Origin: Effrenium voratum
Taxonomy: Eukaryota > Sar > Dinophyceae > Suessiales > Symbiodiniaceae
Assembly (NCBI GenBank): GCA_963377175.1
Contig: CAUJNA010001735.1
Coordinates: 1 to 64,000 of the forward strand
DNA: 64,000 nucleotides
Direction: 5' to 3'
The notes below the pieces were generated by a model. It worked only from the letters and a program-made list of their open reading frames with translations. It had not been told where the DNA came from and searched no databases. The position numbers and the translations under genes are program-made. Below, one piece after another: positions 19,936-32,779 of the stretch (position 1 is its first letter; each line of letters starts with the position of its first letter).

Positions 19936-20049
19936 TATGACCCCTTAAAAAGAGACAATCAACCACTGGGGTCCCAGATTCGGATGCCCTTTACACCCTC
20001 AAAAGTCGGAGTGGTCCTGTTGCCGTGGATGCCGTTTAGATGGTGAGAT

Positions 20050-20280
20050 ACACGCACCTCACATCCACACGCCCCCCACACCCACACCCGCCCGCAAGCA
20101 CACGCGCACGCGCAGGCACAAGCACATGCGGGGAAGGCGCATGCGCACGCGAACGCAGGCACGCGCGCACATGCCCACATGCACACGCACACCCACGCAC
20201 GAAAACGCGGACACTTGCCCACTCTCTTTTACACGCGCGCGCGCAATGACACACGCGCGACGCTCACACATACGCAGAGA
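20050..20280. repeat. CA/CG alternating tract
   Basis: About 230 bp of ACACGCGC-type alternating purine-pyrimidine sequence, ending at the exon 4 acceptor. Long frames on both strands here are artefacts. Confidence 0.95.
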
Positions 20281-20343
20281 GACGCGCAAACAAAGCGCCT
20301 GAGGCTGCTGATCTTAGACACCGAGGGCCTCATGAGCTTGGAG
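20278..20343 (+). CDS. GTPase exon 4: DxxG (G3) motif
   Basis: Twenty-two codons, including KRLRLLILDTEGLMSLE, with DTEG as G3. Acceptor TACGCAG follows an alternating CA/CG tract rather than a pyrimidine tract. GC donor, phase 0. Confidence 0.8.
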
Positions 20344-21682
20344 GCCCCGCCTTTTTGTATTGTAAGGGAAGCCACGGACACTATATGAGTTCCCCTATGA
20401 GACAACCCCCAAGAAACACTACGGGCTTCTTGGCAAAAACTGTAGCCCAGTTTCTGTGCCAAAAACCATCCTTTTCAGAGCGGAGTTTGGTTTCTGGGAT
20501 GCTGCATAATATTTGCATGATTCATGGCGAGCTCATCTGGTGAAACGAGCGAAAGCCATGGCAAAGATCCTTTGCTTGGGGATCCCTTTTTTTCAGGGCT
20601 TGGAATATTGTACATAATCATGTGTGCTTACCATCAGCAATCGCTCGTATAATCTTCTGTAATCATGGAAGCTGGCAGCTTTTCTCTCCAAGCCCCTGTC
20701 CGATTGCATGTTTGGACTCGGGGAACTATGAACATGCGGCTGGGCTTGTTTGTGCCTCAACCAGATTCCATATTCTCCTGTGCAAGGGCGTTTTCGTGCC
20801 CCAACCATTGTGAATCCCTTTTGAGTTTCGCCTTGCTTTAATGCGGTATCAAGGGCTGTAGGGCAAATGTTAAGAGCACGAACCTCAGGAGAGCACAAGT
20901 CATGCTCTCAAGGTCGGCAGATGTGTTTGTAGCAGGGTCTTTTGGCACTATCTAACACGCATGCAGAGGTGGCTGCCATGGACCAGCCAGATCCAAGCGT
21001 TATTCATTTTGGCTGTGAGTTTTAATGGGATGGGCAGTTCAGCTCACAGGTCCGAAACAGCAACCCTTTCCAAGTGCGGAATTCTCGCAGGGTCAGCCAG
21101 GGTCACTGGGGTCAAACAAATGGGGGTTGATCAACAGGTCCTTTACATGGGATGACCATTGGTTTAAACATCGCTGAAAAGACAAGATTTCAACCACTAT
21201 CTGGAAAACAGTGTTACGCATGGTCAAATCTGGGGGCCCTAAATAGAATATTGATCAACCTCAAATGATGCGATGCCTTTTGCATCCCCTAAGAAAAGGC
21301 GGCCCTGTTTGAGGCAGCCTGGAGCAACAGGTCCCCTAAGAAACTGGCCATTTGGGTGGCTTGTGTTTTTTAGGAATGGGATTCGGGTCCCCAATTGGCG
21401 CCTTTCGGTTTTGCTGTTGTTATTCCCTCTCCCAAACATAGCAACTCTGGGACCTGGTCTCTCTTGAGGCGTGGTTGAGAGGGCAAGTCAACTCACAAGA
21501 AAGGGGACACTCCAGAGCACCTCTCGGACCTAACCTGTCAGGTGTCAAGATGGAGAGTTTTTGGCACCAACTGGAAGATCCTTTCTTTTTTTTGAAGGGT
21601 CCTGTCAGGTGCCATGGACCCCAACTCACAGAGGAGCCACTCATTGGAAGAGCTTCCCACACGGCACGTGGCACGGAGCTAG

Positions 21683-21745
21683 GCGGAGGGCGGCGGCGTC
21701 TTCGACGCCCAGCTGGCGCTCATGGCCATGGCCTGCTCTCATTTG
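21683..21745 (+). CDS. GTPase exon 5: FDAQLALMAMACSHL
   Basis: Twenty-one codons beginning AEGGGVFDAQLAL. Acceptor GAGCTAG, GC donor GCCCGA, phase 0. The reading passes straight into exon 6 (ACSHL-VIINHKGEL), a hallmark segment of the family. Confidence 0.8.
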
Positions 21746-21806
21746 GCCCGAGGGCTAAGGTTGGGGTGGCTGGTGAGTCGGCTGGTAACACCTGAGCCAC
21801 TTGGGT

Positions 21807-21897
21807 GTGGCTCAAAATTAAACAGGAGGGGTTACGCAGGTGTTGGTCCATGTTTCCACTTACCAAGGTTCCATTTTGGTATCGGTTTTTGAGCCAC
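21807..21897. mobile_element. Element D1 (family D)
   Basis: GTGGCTCAAAA / TTTTTGAGCCAC ends. Core GTTGGTCCATGTTTCCA and GGTTCCATTTTGG. Confidence 0.75.
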
Positions 21898-21973
21898 AGC
21901 CACTTGCTCAAAACCCGGGTAGATGAAGGGAAGCAAGTAGCCGGATTTTAAATTGGGGGCCCTTGAAATTTCG

Positions 21974-22086
21974 GTGCATGTTGCCAAGGGATGTTAGTAC
22001 TTCAACTTCTTGCCAACTAATGGGTTTTCCGTATTAAACCCAGAAAAAGTTGTTCACTGTTAGCAGGGGAGCAGAGTTCGCAACCG
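21974..22086 (+). mobile_element. Introner B2
   Basis: GATGTTAGTACTTCAAC, CCAACTAATGGGTTTTCC and a TTAGCAGGGGAGCAGAG tail ending GCAACCG. Confidence 0.75.
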
Positions 22087-23714
22087 AAGGTTGACCCCGG
22101 ATTCACGAAGCCCGGCGCATTTCTAGGGGGCTCCCTGGGTGCGGTGACTAGGGTTCCTGGAAACTAAAGCTTGGCTTGGCGCTAGTTTTTTTGAGGGATC
22201 GGCTTAGGATTCTTTCTCATCAGGCCCTAGGGGGCCTGAAAGTGGTTTTCTCTTTTGGCATGTCACAGGTGTGTTGACCAACATTATCCTGTATGTCAAA
22301 GCGAGCTGCACCCTTTCAGCAAACGGTGTTCAGAGGCCGGACTAGTAGTTGGTATGCATGGCGGACTCGTGCTTAGAACGCTGGAAACCAGTCAGCGGCC
22401 TAATTATTCCAGCAGACCAAACAGCAATGCTCAGGACCCATTGCAACAAAACACCAAGCCTTGGGTCGGTTGTCAGGTGTGGCCATCGAGCAATGGGATC
22501 TGGATTGTCGCAAGCATAGTGAGGGTCCCGTGTTTGGCAATCCCTTCCCATGGTCGAATCTGCCCCACCATTGTCCAGCTTGATCTTAAGCAGCTGCCAG
22601 ATGTTGGGAGTTGAACCGTTGTCACTGGCAAATCGAATTGCGAGTGCTTTAAGAACTTTTCTGGGCCTGTCGGTGAATCGCCCCGTAGCCCTTTTCAACA
22701 TTAGTAGTTCCATGTTTCCTTGCACGAAAAAAAAAGAAAAAGCATGAAAATAGGGGACCCCCCCACCTCCCTCCGTGCGAAACGCACTTGCTTAGCCTAG
22801 CAATCTCTTGCCCACATTCGCGTTGTGTAAACTGGAAGCCTTTCCTACTGCTGATATAGGAGCCTCCATCTTGCTTTCCCGGAGCATTTTACTTCTCAGG
22901 ATGCATTTGAGTCAGCTGGCCCTCCTGTTTTTGCAGCATTCACTCGAACCCCTTCTTGGTACAGTACATATCTCGGAGTAGCCAATGTGGCTTGATCATC
23001 AAGGCATCTGAGATTTGCATTTTAGGGAGGTGAAGTCTTTGTTTGGAAAGCTTTCTCAGCTCGCTCCGTGTTCCTTTTCTTTCTTTCCCAACTTTGAAGG
23101 TCCGTTCGAGCAATTTCTTCGCTCTTTGGGGGGTCAAACAGCAAGCAGCTTGGTTGGGATTTTGGGACCCCAAACTTGTGGTTTCCCTTCCCTTGAAAAC
23201 CAACCAAAACAACGGTCCCTTAAAAAAGATGCGGCTGTCAACTTCCCTTTGCGTCAATGAGAAAATAAGTTTGAGCATGGCCCCAGTACAGAACCAACGG
23301 CTCAAAGACGCTCTTTCTCCCTGAACATCTTAAAATTAATACGGGTATAAATCAAAATTAAACCAACAGGGGCCTGCAGGTTTTAGTCCTTTCCACTTAT
23401 CAGGATGCCGGTTTGAATGCTTCTTTTTTTGGCCCACACCCGTATGACTCACTTTCCTTGGCCAACCCTTTGAAAGGTTTCCCTCCCACAACCCATGTGC
23501 CTCCAAGCGGACAGTATTTTACTGGCATCCGGGAGATCAGGTTGATCTGTATGGCTTGCTCCTCGGCTTGAACATAAATGGTTCGACCGTGTCCTAAAGC
23601 TGTTTGCGTGCAAGCCCAAGCAGAGACTGTGTCAGGAAACTAAAGGGAAACCGCGCATTTTGGGCTCGGTGTCCCTTTTGACAGAAACCCTGGTGGTTGT
23701 CTGTTCAGTCTCAG

Positions 23715-23768
23715 GTCATCATCAATCACAAGGGCGAGCTTTCTCGGCAGCTCCAAGACTTGCTGGAG
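23715..23768 (+). CDS. GTPase exon 6: VIINHKGELSRQLQDLLE
   Basis: Eighteen codons, acceptor CAGTCTCAG, GC donor GCGCCT, phase 0 both ends. Read through, the frame would extend further, but the family pattern continues with exon 7. Confidence 0.8.
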
Positions 23769-24913
23769 GCGCCTCTGGCGCAGTCCATGAAAAGTGGACT
23801 GGTCACAATGGGAAACCTGAGTCAAACCAAAAGGAACTTGGTATGTATCACAACTGAAGACAACAAGAAGTCCAGTGCCTGAAGCGCAATAGTGAACACC
23901 CAATTGAATATGAATTGGGATCTCTGTCCACCAACCACTTTTCAGGGGCTCCCTAATGCAACTCATAGCCAAGGTCTCTTGCTGTTGCGGACGTACAACG
24001 AGGACGTACATACCCCTCTCGTACGAGCTAGGGGTTCCATATCATAGGATGAAGGGTCCATTTAGCTTGTCCGGTGACACTTCCCGGAAGGGTTGGGTGG
24101 ATTGGTCAAAACCAAGGCCCTTTTACCTGGAAACTGTCCATGAGTCATTTGGAGAGTCCAGACTCTGGTGCTCACAGACCTGAAGTTAGGCACATTTGAA
24201 GGCTGGTAGGCAGGGCGGGGTGTGGTTGGTTGGTTGGTTTTAGGTTGGTTTTGGTTTGGGTTGGTTTGGGTTGCTTGGTGGGAGCTTCAGTCAGGCTGGG
24301 TCTTGGAGTGGGGGATACATGCTGCGCCAGGCTCTTTTCAGACCCTAGCAACGGGATCGGAACCCCAGGTCCTCCCAGGAAGCTTGAGGTAGTGGTTCTA
24401 CTTTTCCAGGCGATTTTGTTGAGCCAAAGCCGAATCGGAGAGTTGAAGATTGGACTTCCCCTTTCTTTTTTGGTGTCCTGTTTGGCAAACCCAAGGAACC
24501 AGCACCATTTGGGGGGGGGGGGGGTAAAATACCAAATGAAAATAGACGCTCCAAATAGCTCGTTAAGATTGTTTGCCAAGGTGGACCCATTTTGGCCCAC
24601 ATTTGCGCCCTTGTTGTTGAGGCTCCCAAACTCGGCCTGTGGGTGTTTGGAACAGCCCAACCTGGCTTTGAATAGTTTTTGCCTTGCCCCGTCGTTTTTT
24701 TTTTTTTTGAGGGGTCCCTTGGTACCTTCTAGGGAGGTAGACCCTTCAGGAAACCATCAAAAACCAGGGGAAACAGCCGGTTTTTGAAAAGAACGATGCT
24801 TGAAAAGAATAGGGAATCAACCCCTAGATTTGTACCAGGATCCATCAGGAGGTACCCTGTTGGACCCTCTATGTTCGGTAAGCCGAGTCGCCTTCTCCTG
24901 TTTTTTTTGTCAG

Positions 24914-24943
24914 GTCTGCTTGTTCGCCATGCAGCACCTGAAG
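24914..24943 (+). CDS. GTPase micro-exon 7: VCLFAMQHLK
   Basis: Only 30 bp, between TTTTTTTTGTCAG and the GC donor GCTTCG, phase 0. It fits between DLLE and VCRIQPK as expected for the family (a CL-x-A-M-x-H-L helix). Confidence 0.7.
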
Positions 24944-25022
24944 GCTTCGATTCGGGATTCGGGTCAATCAACGAAATGGGGGAGGGGGGGAGTTCCCTTT
25001 TGGTTTTCCTTTGAAACCATCA

Positions 25023-25128
25023 CTAGGTCCCCCAGTCGGGCCCTTCTACCGTTTCTTTGTTGGGGGGTTCCCCTACTAAAATAGAAAGAAGGGTACCCTT
25101 ATTCTAACCTCTCTACTGGAGGACCTAG
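25023..25128. mobile_element. Element C1 (family C, CTAGGTCC TIR)
   Basis: The full family TIR is CTAGGTCC(C/T)CCAGTAG, here CTAGGTCC / GGACCTAG. Core GTTCCCCTACTAAAATAGA and GGGTACCCTTATTC. Confidence 0.8.
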
Positions 25129-25807
25129 ATCAAGAACTTGCTGGTTCTCAGCAGGGAATGAGTTGGGAATGACCCCTATAAACCATCTCCTTTGAAAAAT
25201 CCCTAGGTTTATTCCCAACACCCTGCATACCCTCAAGAAAGACACACCAATCACACATTTTCGCAGGTTCCGTGAGACAAACCCTGGAATTCGAGCAGCA
25301 TAGATATGGGAATGAACAGCAGGCCTTTTTGTTGGGAGAAGGGGACCTGTATATCCAAATTTGATCTTTGCGCAGCGACCTTCTGTTTGGAGGGCAGCTT
25401 TTTTAGGGGTGGACTTTTTATTGGGAGGGTTTGAGACAATGTTTAAGCGGTAAGATGTGCCCGGCTCACCTTCTTGCCATGGGCCTGGAGTCGAATGACC
25501 TATATGTCAATGGAAGACGCCCCACGGTTTGAAGTACCACGGCCTTTTGGGCAGTACTTGGGAGTTTGAACATGGGACATAGCAGTAGGGTGCTGCTGCT
25601 GTTCTATCTTGCGATGATTGAAACATGTTTGTGGAAAGACGTGCGAACCTCGGTGATGAATCACGTGTTCATCCAGTCAGACTTTGGGCGGCAATCGGAT
25701 ATAGTGCAAAAGCCAAGGATTTTGGCTTTGACAAATACAAAGGCATGTGTCGCACCAGTTCAGATGGCCATGCCTTCGTACGTTTCCCATGCCACGGTGG
25801 CTGTCAG

Positions 25808-25860
25808 GTCTGCCGGATTCAGCCCAAGCTGCTCTTTGTCCTCCGCGATCAGCATGATAG
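25808..25860 (+). CDS. GTPase exon 8: RD (G4) motif
   Basis: Encodes VCRIQPKLLFVLRDQHD. LRD is the G4 motif used by GBP-type GTPases in place of NKxD. Acceptor GGCTGTCAG, GC donor, ends phase 2. Confidence 0.8.
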
Positions 25861-26593
25861 GCGCGGCAACTTGTGGCCATGCGGCAAGACCAACTCCCCG
25901 GGGTTCAATAAGACTGGTTCCTTTCGTGGGGTTGACAGGGATGGTTCTTCACATGGCAAGGATCCTGAATGACCGTTAAAACAGTATTCAACTGCGGGAG
26001 CCATGACCAACTCGGCAATCTGAGTTTTGACCATGGCTCATATATGGCTGTGCGCGTTTTTGAGGGTGCCCTTTCAAGGTCCTAGTTTCCCGGCCGTCTC
26101 AGCCTCTTCTTGAGGCCAGCAGCTGCCCCCTTCTGGGCCACTTTGGACCTATGGGAATCCCAATGGCGAGAATTGCCTCCAAATCCAAAAGGTTGTGTCC
26201 TAAAAGCGACACCATTGCCACGAACATGCTAACGTCGCCGGACAGAGGCGGACCGCCAAGGAAGTTGATCTTCCGTGCTATGTTGGGGTACCGAACGAAA
26301 TCACTTGATCCTGCCGCCCATTTTGACGTCCAGCATCCCTCAACTGCAGTTTCCCATGAGCAGTGGTTGGGACCCGGGTGCTACGTCCCCTCATGGCACC
26401 TGACTGGCCTAGCCACTAACAGTGAGGTGGTTGATCAACCATTCTTTTGACCCGCTGCCATGTGGTTTTTGCCCACACCAGAAACCGGCCCAAGGTAAAA
26501 CCTATGTTTGTTTCTTCGAGTCAGGAGCCTGACACCGCCCCCCTACCTCACCCCTTCCCCCCCCCCCGACTCCCCCACCTCCCCCCGCTGGAG

Positions 26594-26712
26594 GTCCCAA
26601 GGGGTGCACGGCGACGCGCTGCGGCTCATGCGGAAGCACCTGGCGGAGGCCTCCATGTCGCTGTCCCTGCGCCGCTCGGATCCGACGGCCCCGACTGGAA
26701 CCGAGGCGACTG
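26594..26712 (+). CDS. GTPase exon 9: helix after G4
   Basis: Completes ..HDRSQGVHGDALRLM, then RKHLAEASMSLSLRRSD and a Thr/Pro linker. Acceptor GCTGGAG, phase 2 in, phase 1 out, GT donor GTTTGG. An alternative GC donor seven bases earlier breaks the phase with exon 10. Confidence 0.7.
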
Positions 26713-27051
26713 GTTTGGCGGGTGTTGAGAAGCCCGGTTTCTGTGGTGATGGAAAATCATACCCTAGCGCAAGCTGGTATTTGGAAGGTGTTCAGATGGA
26801 TTGAAATGGATGGATCCGCAGTCTGGTTCTAGTCATTCACCAGTTGATTCTGTCTATTTTTTTTGCAAACAACGCAGGCAAGCAGACAGGATAACAAACA
26901 CCGAAGCCACCTTGCATTGCCGGACTTTGCTTGCCTTTCTAACTTCCTGGATTGCCAGTTGCTATTTTTTGTAGCAGCTGTGACTGATTTTAGGGCAAGC
27001 GTCTAGAAACAAAGTGATAAGCAGCAACTTGGCAATCCAGGTGTTGCCTGT

Positions 27052-27132
27052 CTTCCATTTGCTCAAGGAGATGTGTAAATGATCTCCCTGGTTTTCAAGG
27101 GAATCTATCACTACTAGACATATTTTTGTAGA
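27052..27132 (+). mobile_element. Introner A2 (partial)
   Basis: CTTCCATTTGCTCAAGG start and GGGAATCTATCACTACTAG core. The right end is lost. Confidence 0.65.
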
Positions 27133-27615
27133 TGGATCCATATGGCCCAACCCCCAAAGATGCGACTTTGGTGACCTTGGGGTCCAAAATCGGTTGCTGA
27201 GTTAGTACAGTGAAATAGGCGTGTCATTGTTTGGGAGTACCCCCAAACTGGGCTTCGGCTGTCCTTCAGGTTTCACCCTCGAAAACCGCCCCAAAAGGAT
27301 TCGAAGCTGAGAAAGACACACTCGGATCAGCCAAAGAAAGGCTGCCAATCATCTTGTCCAGTGGAGATCCGACTTCTGATTGTCCATGGTAAGTTGTAAG
27401 CCCAAGCCTGTGGCACAAGAAGCCCCCTCAATTGCCCACTGCCATGATTGGAGGGTGGGTAATTACCCTGAAAAAAGAGCCAGACCCAGTTGTTTCCCTT
27501 GGTTTTGACCCCTCAAAACGACCCATTTGTCTCCCTTGGCTTTGGGGAAAACGGTAGTTGTCCTTTTGGCGTCCCTTTAAAAGAATACCAACTCCAAACG
27601 ACCGACCCCCCCGAG

Positions 27616-27645
27616 GTCTGGAGGAGCTCATCTCACTGGACCCTG
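27616..27645 (+). CDS. GTPase micro-exon 10: GLEELISLDP
   Basis: Thirty bases between CCCCGAG and the GC donor GCAGCC. Phase 1 in and out, joining to GVFLLPSAF in exon 11. Confidence 0.65.
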
Positions 27646-27726
27646 GCAGCCCGGGGCCCCAACTTCCAGTTGCTGACATGAATATGATCTTTAGTTTGCT
27701 TGCTTCCATTCAGGAAAACAAGGCTT

Positions 27727-27847
27727 GCTTCCAGTTGCTGAAATGTTTATTATTATTATGATTCTTCCCCTTGCTGGTTTTAAAAGGAATTTAGCACTAC
27801 CTGGAAACAGTTGTTATTTTTTTCCAGGGGTCTTAACCAAATGGAAG
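27727..27847 (+). mobile_element. Introner A3
   Basis: CTTCCAGTTGCTGAAATG ... TTTTTTCCAGGGGTCTTAAC then CAAATGGAAG. Core CCTTGCTGGTTTTAAAAGG. Confidence 0.75.
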
Positions 27848-28685
27848 ACAAGAACTTTCGAACCGCCCAAGAGCCGTCAGGAGTACTTGGACCCTTTTAG
27901 GGATTGTACCTAACATAAACCTTGTACCCCCCCAAAAGCCATCAGAAGGAAGTACTTGGAGCCTCTTTGGGGATGTGTCCCGCATCGCCTCCTAATGAGG
28001 CCAATTCGGGGTCCGCAGGCCGTCGGTTTTGCATGTTTGCATTAGAGGGATCTTGACCGGGATGATTTTCGGATGTGTGAGACAAATCCAGGGGAACCCA
28101 CGGAATATGTGTAGTTTCGGCTCCCCGCAGCTGATGAGGGGTTGTGGTGACTGAATCGGCCCGACCTTCTGGAAACAAATGACTTGCCCATTGAAGCTTC
28201 AATGATCTCAAGAGGTTAGGCCTTTTGCGGGAGAAGAGAAACCTCAGCTTTCACGTAACCATAGCAAGTCACTGAATCTGACGAGCTTTCACAACCATCA
28301 TCCTTAGCAAGTCACATCAGCCGCACGCACTCCCGAAGGAAGACACATGCTACAAACGGAGGGGATTGGACAAGAGGGCTGGCACTTCTCTGAAAGGATG
28401 GGGATCCACCCTTCGCAAGCAATTCGGATGGCTCGGAAGTGGCACTGGAGTACTTGTCATGTACTGAGGGCGGCCAAATAGAAGCCCCTTTTCTGGGGAA
28501 ACGTGTCCTAGGGGTTGACTTCCCGTTCTTATTCAACCAATCAAAGGACAGGTTTGGGTAGACTCCCCGGATATCCGGTTTAGGGGCAAAGCAATTGCTA
28601 TATTAGCAGGTAGCCGGCCCATGATTCTCATCTTTCAGGAACCAAGCTCGCTTCCCAAAGAAAGGAACCAGAGACCAATCTCACG

Positions 28686-28816
28686 CAGGGTTGTGGGATC
28701 AAGGGGTTTCTCCAACCACTTCTGTGATACTCTTGGGAGTCCCTCTTTATATGAACAAAATAGTCTTTGGGAAGCCCTTTGTTGTATCACAGAAGTGGTC
28801 ATTCCCCACAGCCCTG
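28686..28816. mobile_element. Element F1 (family F hairpin)
   Basis: CAGGGTTGTGGG / CCCCACAGCCCTG ends and a long inner stem, CCAACCACTTCTGTGATAC with GTATCACAGAAGTGG. About 131 bp. Confidence 0.85.
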
Positions 28817-29523
28817 ATCTCACGCTTTTTACAACTTCAGCCTCCCAATTCACGGTTCCACCCCACCTATTTCAGGGTTCCGGCAGTCTGTTCCACAGTT
28901 CCGCCCTCTATTGTGTCTCTTTTTTAGTGGTTCCGGGAACTACCGGCCAATATAGTAGGTACCCGTGGTTCTAAAGTACCCCATGGCCAAACTTTCACGA
29001 TTCTCTTGATGGGAATCTTCTGTTGATCCCTGCAGTTCTCCAAGCAATTATCTACAGGAACATCTGCCGGAAATTCTTTCCTGGGGGTTGGGTGACTGGG
29101 TTGTCCTTTTTGTTGAGGATACCCCGTTGTTGTGGTTTGGCAGGGCAACCACCACGACAATCCCCATTTTTGGAGAGGCCCGAAAAGCCTTGCTGGTTCT
29201 CAGCAGCAAATGAGGGAATGGTCCGTGCACATCCTTTGTTCGGGAATCTCCAGGTTCATTCTCAAAGCCCTCACTCTGTCATCGCGCTAGGAAAAAAGAC
29301 GAGCCGCCCATTTCCTCGAGACATTTTCACCTGTAGCTTAGCTCTAGCAAAGACTGGAAACGGCCCAATTTGGATGACAACCCTTAGGCAAAACAATGGT
29401 TCTATGAACCCAACCATTGTTTTAAGGGTGGCAGCAACCTAATTCCAGGGTATTCATTGTCAGTGGAAGAAATGCCTGGGACCCCATTGATTCAATGGTG
29501 GCCTGAACAAGGGCGAAGCTCAG

Positions 29524-29600
29524 GCGTCTTCCTGCTGCCTTCCGCCTTCGCCAGCGACTTGGAGCCTCACACGGGACGGGAGGCCAGGCGGAACCGCCAG
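29524..29600 (+). CDS. GTPase exon 11: VFLLPSAFA motif
   Basis: Encodes GVFLLPSAFASDLEPHTG then REARRNRQ. The PSAF segment is conserved in VLIG proteins at the end of the G domain. Acceptor AAGCTCAG, GC donor, phase 0 out. Confidence 0.8.
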
Positions 29601-29810
29601 GCAGTTGGCTCTTCCCATGGGCCGAAAAGCCCATGTGGGTGGCTTCCCCTCTGCTTGAAACACGCCCATGGGTTTGAGAAAAATAACTGACACCACCCAC
29701 TTAGTTCAGGTTGCCAGCACAATTTTTGTCAGACAAAAACACTGGCCAACACGAAGTCCGCGAATTTTCAAACCAGGTTCTGCGTTCTGCGTGGTGCCCA
29801 AAATCTTTTT

Positions 29811-29922
29811 GGCCATGGGTCAAAACCCTGTACCCACAGTGAACATCCCAATCCCCACTAAAATAGACTAAAATGGGTGGTGCACCTATCAAACAATGGT
29901 ACCATTGGTTTTGACCCACAGC
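29811..29922 (+). mobile_element. Element I1 (family I)
   Basis: GGCCATGGGTCAAAACCC ... CCCCACTAAAATAGACTAAA ... GGTTTTGACCCACAG. Reverse copy at 42121. Confidence 0.8.
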
Positions 29923-30585
29923 AATCTTGACACCCGCTTCTGGGCTGGACAGCGAATTGAGGGTTTGACCTTGTGCAAGTTGTGCAAGTGGGAACCCAGG
30001 TTGGAGCGGATGTGCCCTTGCCCGTTTAATTTTCTCAGGCCGAGAAGTTCGCAGCCATGCCGTTTCTTTTCCTCCAGAACCCACCGAGATGCATACCCCT
30101 TGTCCAGGTCAAAATTATGGACCTCGGGTTGGACTTTTCCAAGCACTAAATGTTAAAAACAAAGAGATCCATTTGGCCTATTGACCACCTAGCAAAGATG
30201 CGTTTCTTTCCAGTGAGGGTACCCCTTTCAGTTTGTGCGTAGGGAAGCCAACAGGCAATCACCGGTTTTGTGGGGATACCCTGGAAAAGTCTCCCAGTTC
30301 TCGTCGCAGTTGGTTTCCACTGCGAGGCTTCGAACCCTTCAACTGGAGAACTGTTTCTCCCCTTAAAGGCCAGCCCTTTACTCTGAATCGTCATCCAGTC
30401 CCACCCACGGGTGCGCGACACTGCGTTTGGGAATCAACCAAACGGGATCACAGAAACAGGCAGTCGATGAACCGCCAACCCAAGCCAACCAATCTTCCCA
30501 CGGTAGTCAAGCTCTCTTGCCGGCCCGTGCCCCTTGTAGACCTCGTTGAAACATATTCTTGGCTGGGCCAGAAGTGGAGGCTTAC

Positions 30586-30615
30586 AGAAAGGAAAGGAAA
30601 GGAAAGGAAAGGAAT
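30586..30615. repeat. GGAAA repeat
   Basis: Six GGAAA/GGAAT units in intron 11. Confidence 0.9.
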
Positions 30616-31147
30616 GGGTGTTCAAAAGACCAAAGGAAAATAGCTTCTTCTTTCTTTTTGGGGGGGGGGGGCGCCGGGGGTCCTATTTTAAGAGGGGGTG
30701 AAATTGAGGGAAACCAAGAGGAAACTGAACCCGTGGGTGCCATCGATTTTGAGAACCACCCCTTCTGGTCGCCAGCACTTGCAGCCACCCCTGTTACAGG
30801 ACACCCTTGTGTAGTGACTCAAGCCAGGGAAAAAGGGAGTGGAAGATGCCAGCCTTTGCTTTCCAGGATGGTATCTGTTCACCTGGAGTCCTGGCACATG
30901 TTTCGCTGGAGAAGTTTGGGTATGCCTTCAATCGGAAAAGTTGATACGTCCATGTGACTTGGTCAGTTGTGTCTAAAGGGCCCCCCCCAAACAAAAAGAA
31001 AAATGAAAACAACAACAAGCATATTTGGTCTTTTCAACACCCTTTCCTTTCTGCGAGTCTCAGTCCATGTGACACGGTCCGCCGTGTTTTTCCGAGGGCC
31101 CAAGCCGCGGATTCGCCGCGGATGCGCCGCGGATTCGGATGCGCCAG

Positions 31148-31213
31148 GTGCGGTGGTCCACGGAGCTCTTCGCCCAGGAGGCCCTGAAGCTGCGCCGGAA
31201 GATCTTCAAAGAG
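31148..31213 (+). CDS. GTPase exon 12: helical
   Basis: Encodes VRWSTELFAQEALKLRRK then IFKE. Acceptor GCGCCAG, GC donor GCGGGG, phase 0. It is preceded by CCGCGGAT(T/G)CG micro-repeats at 31107-31145. Confidence 0.75.
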
Positions 31214-32750
31214 GCGGGGGGCGGCCGATGGTTCGACTTTTTCGACTTTTTTCGAGTTCCCAAAAGGAGCCGAGCTGGGGGGGTGGGACGTGTTTCTCGT
31301 GTTTTTTTCTCCATGGTTTTTTTGTTGGCGTTGCTTTGTTTTTTGTTGTTGTTTTTTCTTTTTTTTCCCATGGGGCGCGCAGGGGGCCGATTTCCTTCCA
31401 AGGGTAGCTTCCATGTCCATTCTTTCCAGGGATCTGTTTTTTTCTAGAAAACCACCCAGAAACCCTGAAGGAAAAACAGCTGGTGTGGCACTTCAAAGAG
31501 GCCGATGATCAGAGTGGTTTTTTGTTTCCCCCGATTTCTCCCGGCCGAGTGCCGACTTTTGGTTGTGTCTTTTTGCATAAATTCCCACGGGGTTCAGAGG
31601 TGGAGTCTTTTTGCATGGATGTGTGTCTCTTTATTTGTTTAAAAGGTTGGACCCCTCCCCCTCAAATTCAAAAGGTTCTGATTTTGGGTGTGTTCTTCTT
31701 CATGGGTGCCAAAGCCTTAGGTGTGTCCTTTGCTATAGCTTTGGGTGTGAATTTTCATGGGTCCGCGTTCTTTGAGGGGAAGGATGGGTTCGCCATTCGA
31801 GCGCCCAAATGTTGGGGTCATTGGAGGGGTCGTGACTTACCAATTTCATGGTTGAGAGCAACTCGTTCATCAAGTTCGGGGCTTGATTGTCTTAGCTTAG
31901 GGTCCCTTTGCATGACGTTTCATTAGAAATGTTCGGTACACTGCGGTACACTCATAAATGTGAATCCAGCCATGTGTATGATGCCCACCCATGGTTCACA
32001 TTCAAAGTAGGCATGGAGGAGGGAGGATTGACACCCTCTGGATAAGATGTTATTTGAGTTTCCCTTGCTTGTTGTGTGTTGGCCGATGTTATTGGGCCCT
32101 CCAAAAACGAGGGGTCTTCAGGAAAACACTAATTTGGGCGGCGAAACCCTTATTTGGTTTCTGCGATAGTGATTGAACTGTTCTTGGGCGCTCTTTCAAA
32201 CGAAAAGAGCGTTAACTTGTAATGCGGAGAGGGACCGCGATCGTTCTTCAGCTTCTTGTCTTGAGGGCATCCCCCGAACCACTGACCCCCAAATGAGCCC
32301 AAATGGGTCCTATAAGTACCCAAGTTGTGTTAGCGACCTATGAGTCAAGCTCTACAAACTCAACCAGAGCGGCTAGTCCACCCAAATGGCTTGGATTTTT
32401 CTTTTGGCTTCCCATTGAAGATGCGGTACCCTCCAAGCAAGACACGCCCGCAAAGATGTTTTTTTTTGTTTTTTTGTGGAGGCTTGACAAATCGCGACAC
32501 TTTCTTGGCGACCTGGGGAGGTACCAAAGGAACCCTCAGTCCGGGCTTCCTCCATTTCCCTATTTCGGGACCTCCGACAGCGGGCATTTTCACTAGAAGC
32601 CCCCAGATGGAGTCAAGTGGCGGTCCTTTCTAGGACGGCCTATGGTGCCGATTCCTGAACGATATCCGCCCCGTAGGAAGCGCCCCCTCCTCTCCGGACT
32701 CGGATCCGACCGATCAAAGAGCGGAGGCGGAGAACCACTCCTGTGGAGAG

Positions 32751-32779
32751 GCCCCGGAGTTCTCCACCTTGCCGGACTG
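32751..32779 (+). CDS. GTPase micro-exon 13: APEFSTLPDW
   Basis: Twenty-nine bases, acceptor GTGGAGAG, GT donor GTGGGC, phase 0 in and 2 out. A three-copy CAGCGCCT repeat follows in the intron. Confidence 0.65.

Noticed and set aside
19959..20289. Cys/Ala/Arg-rich frames over the CA/CG tract
   Set aside because: Low-complexity alternating dinucleotides; the real coding unit here is exon 4, which starts after them.
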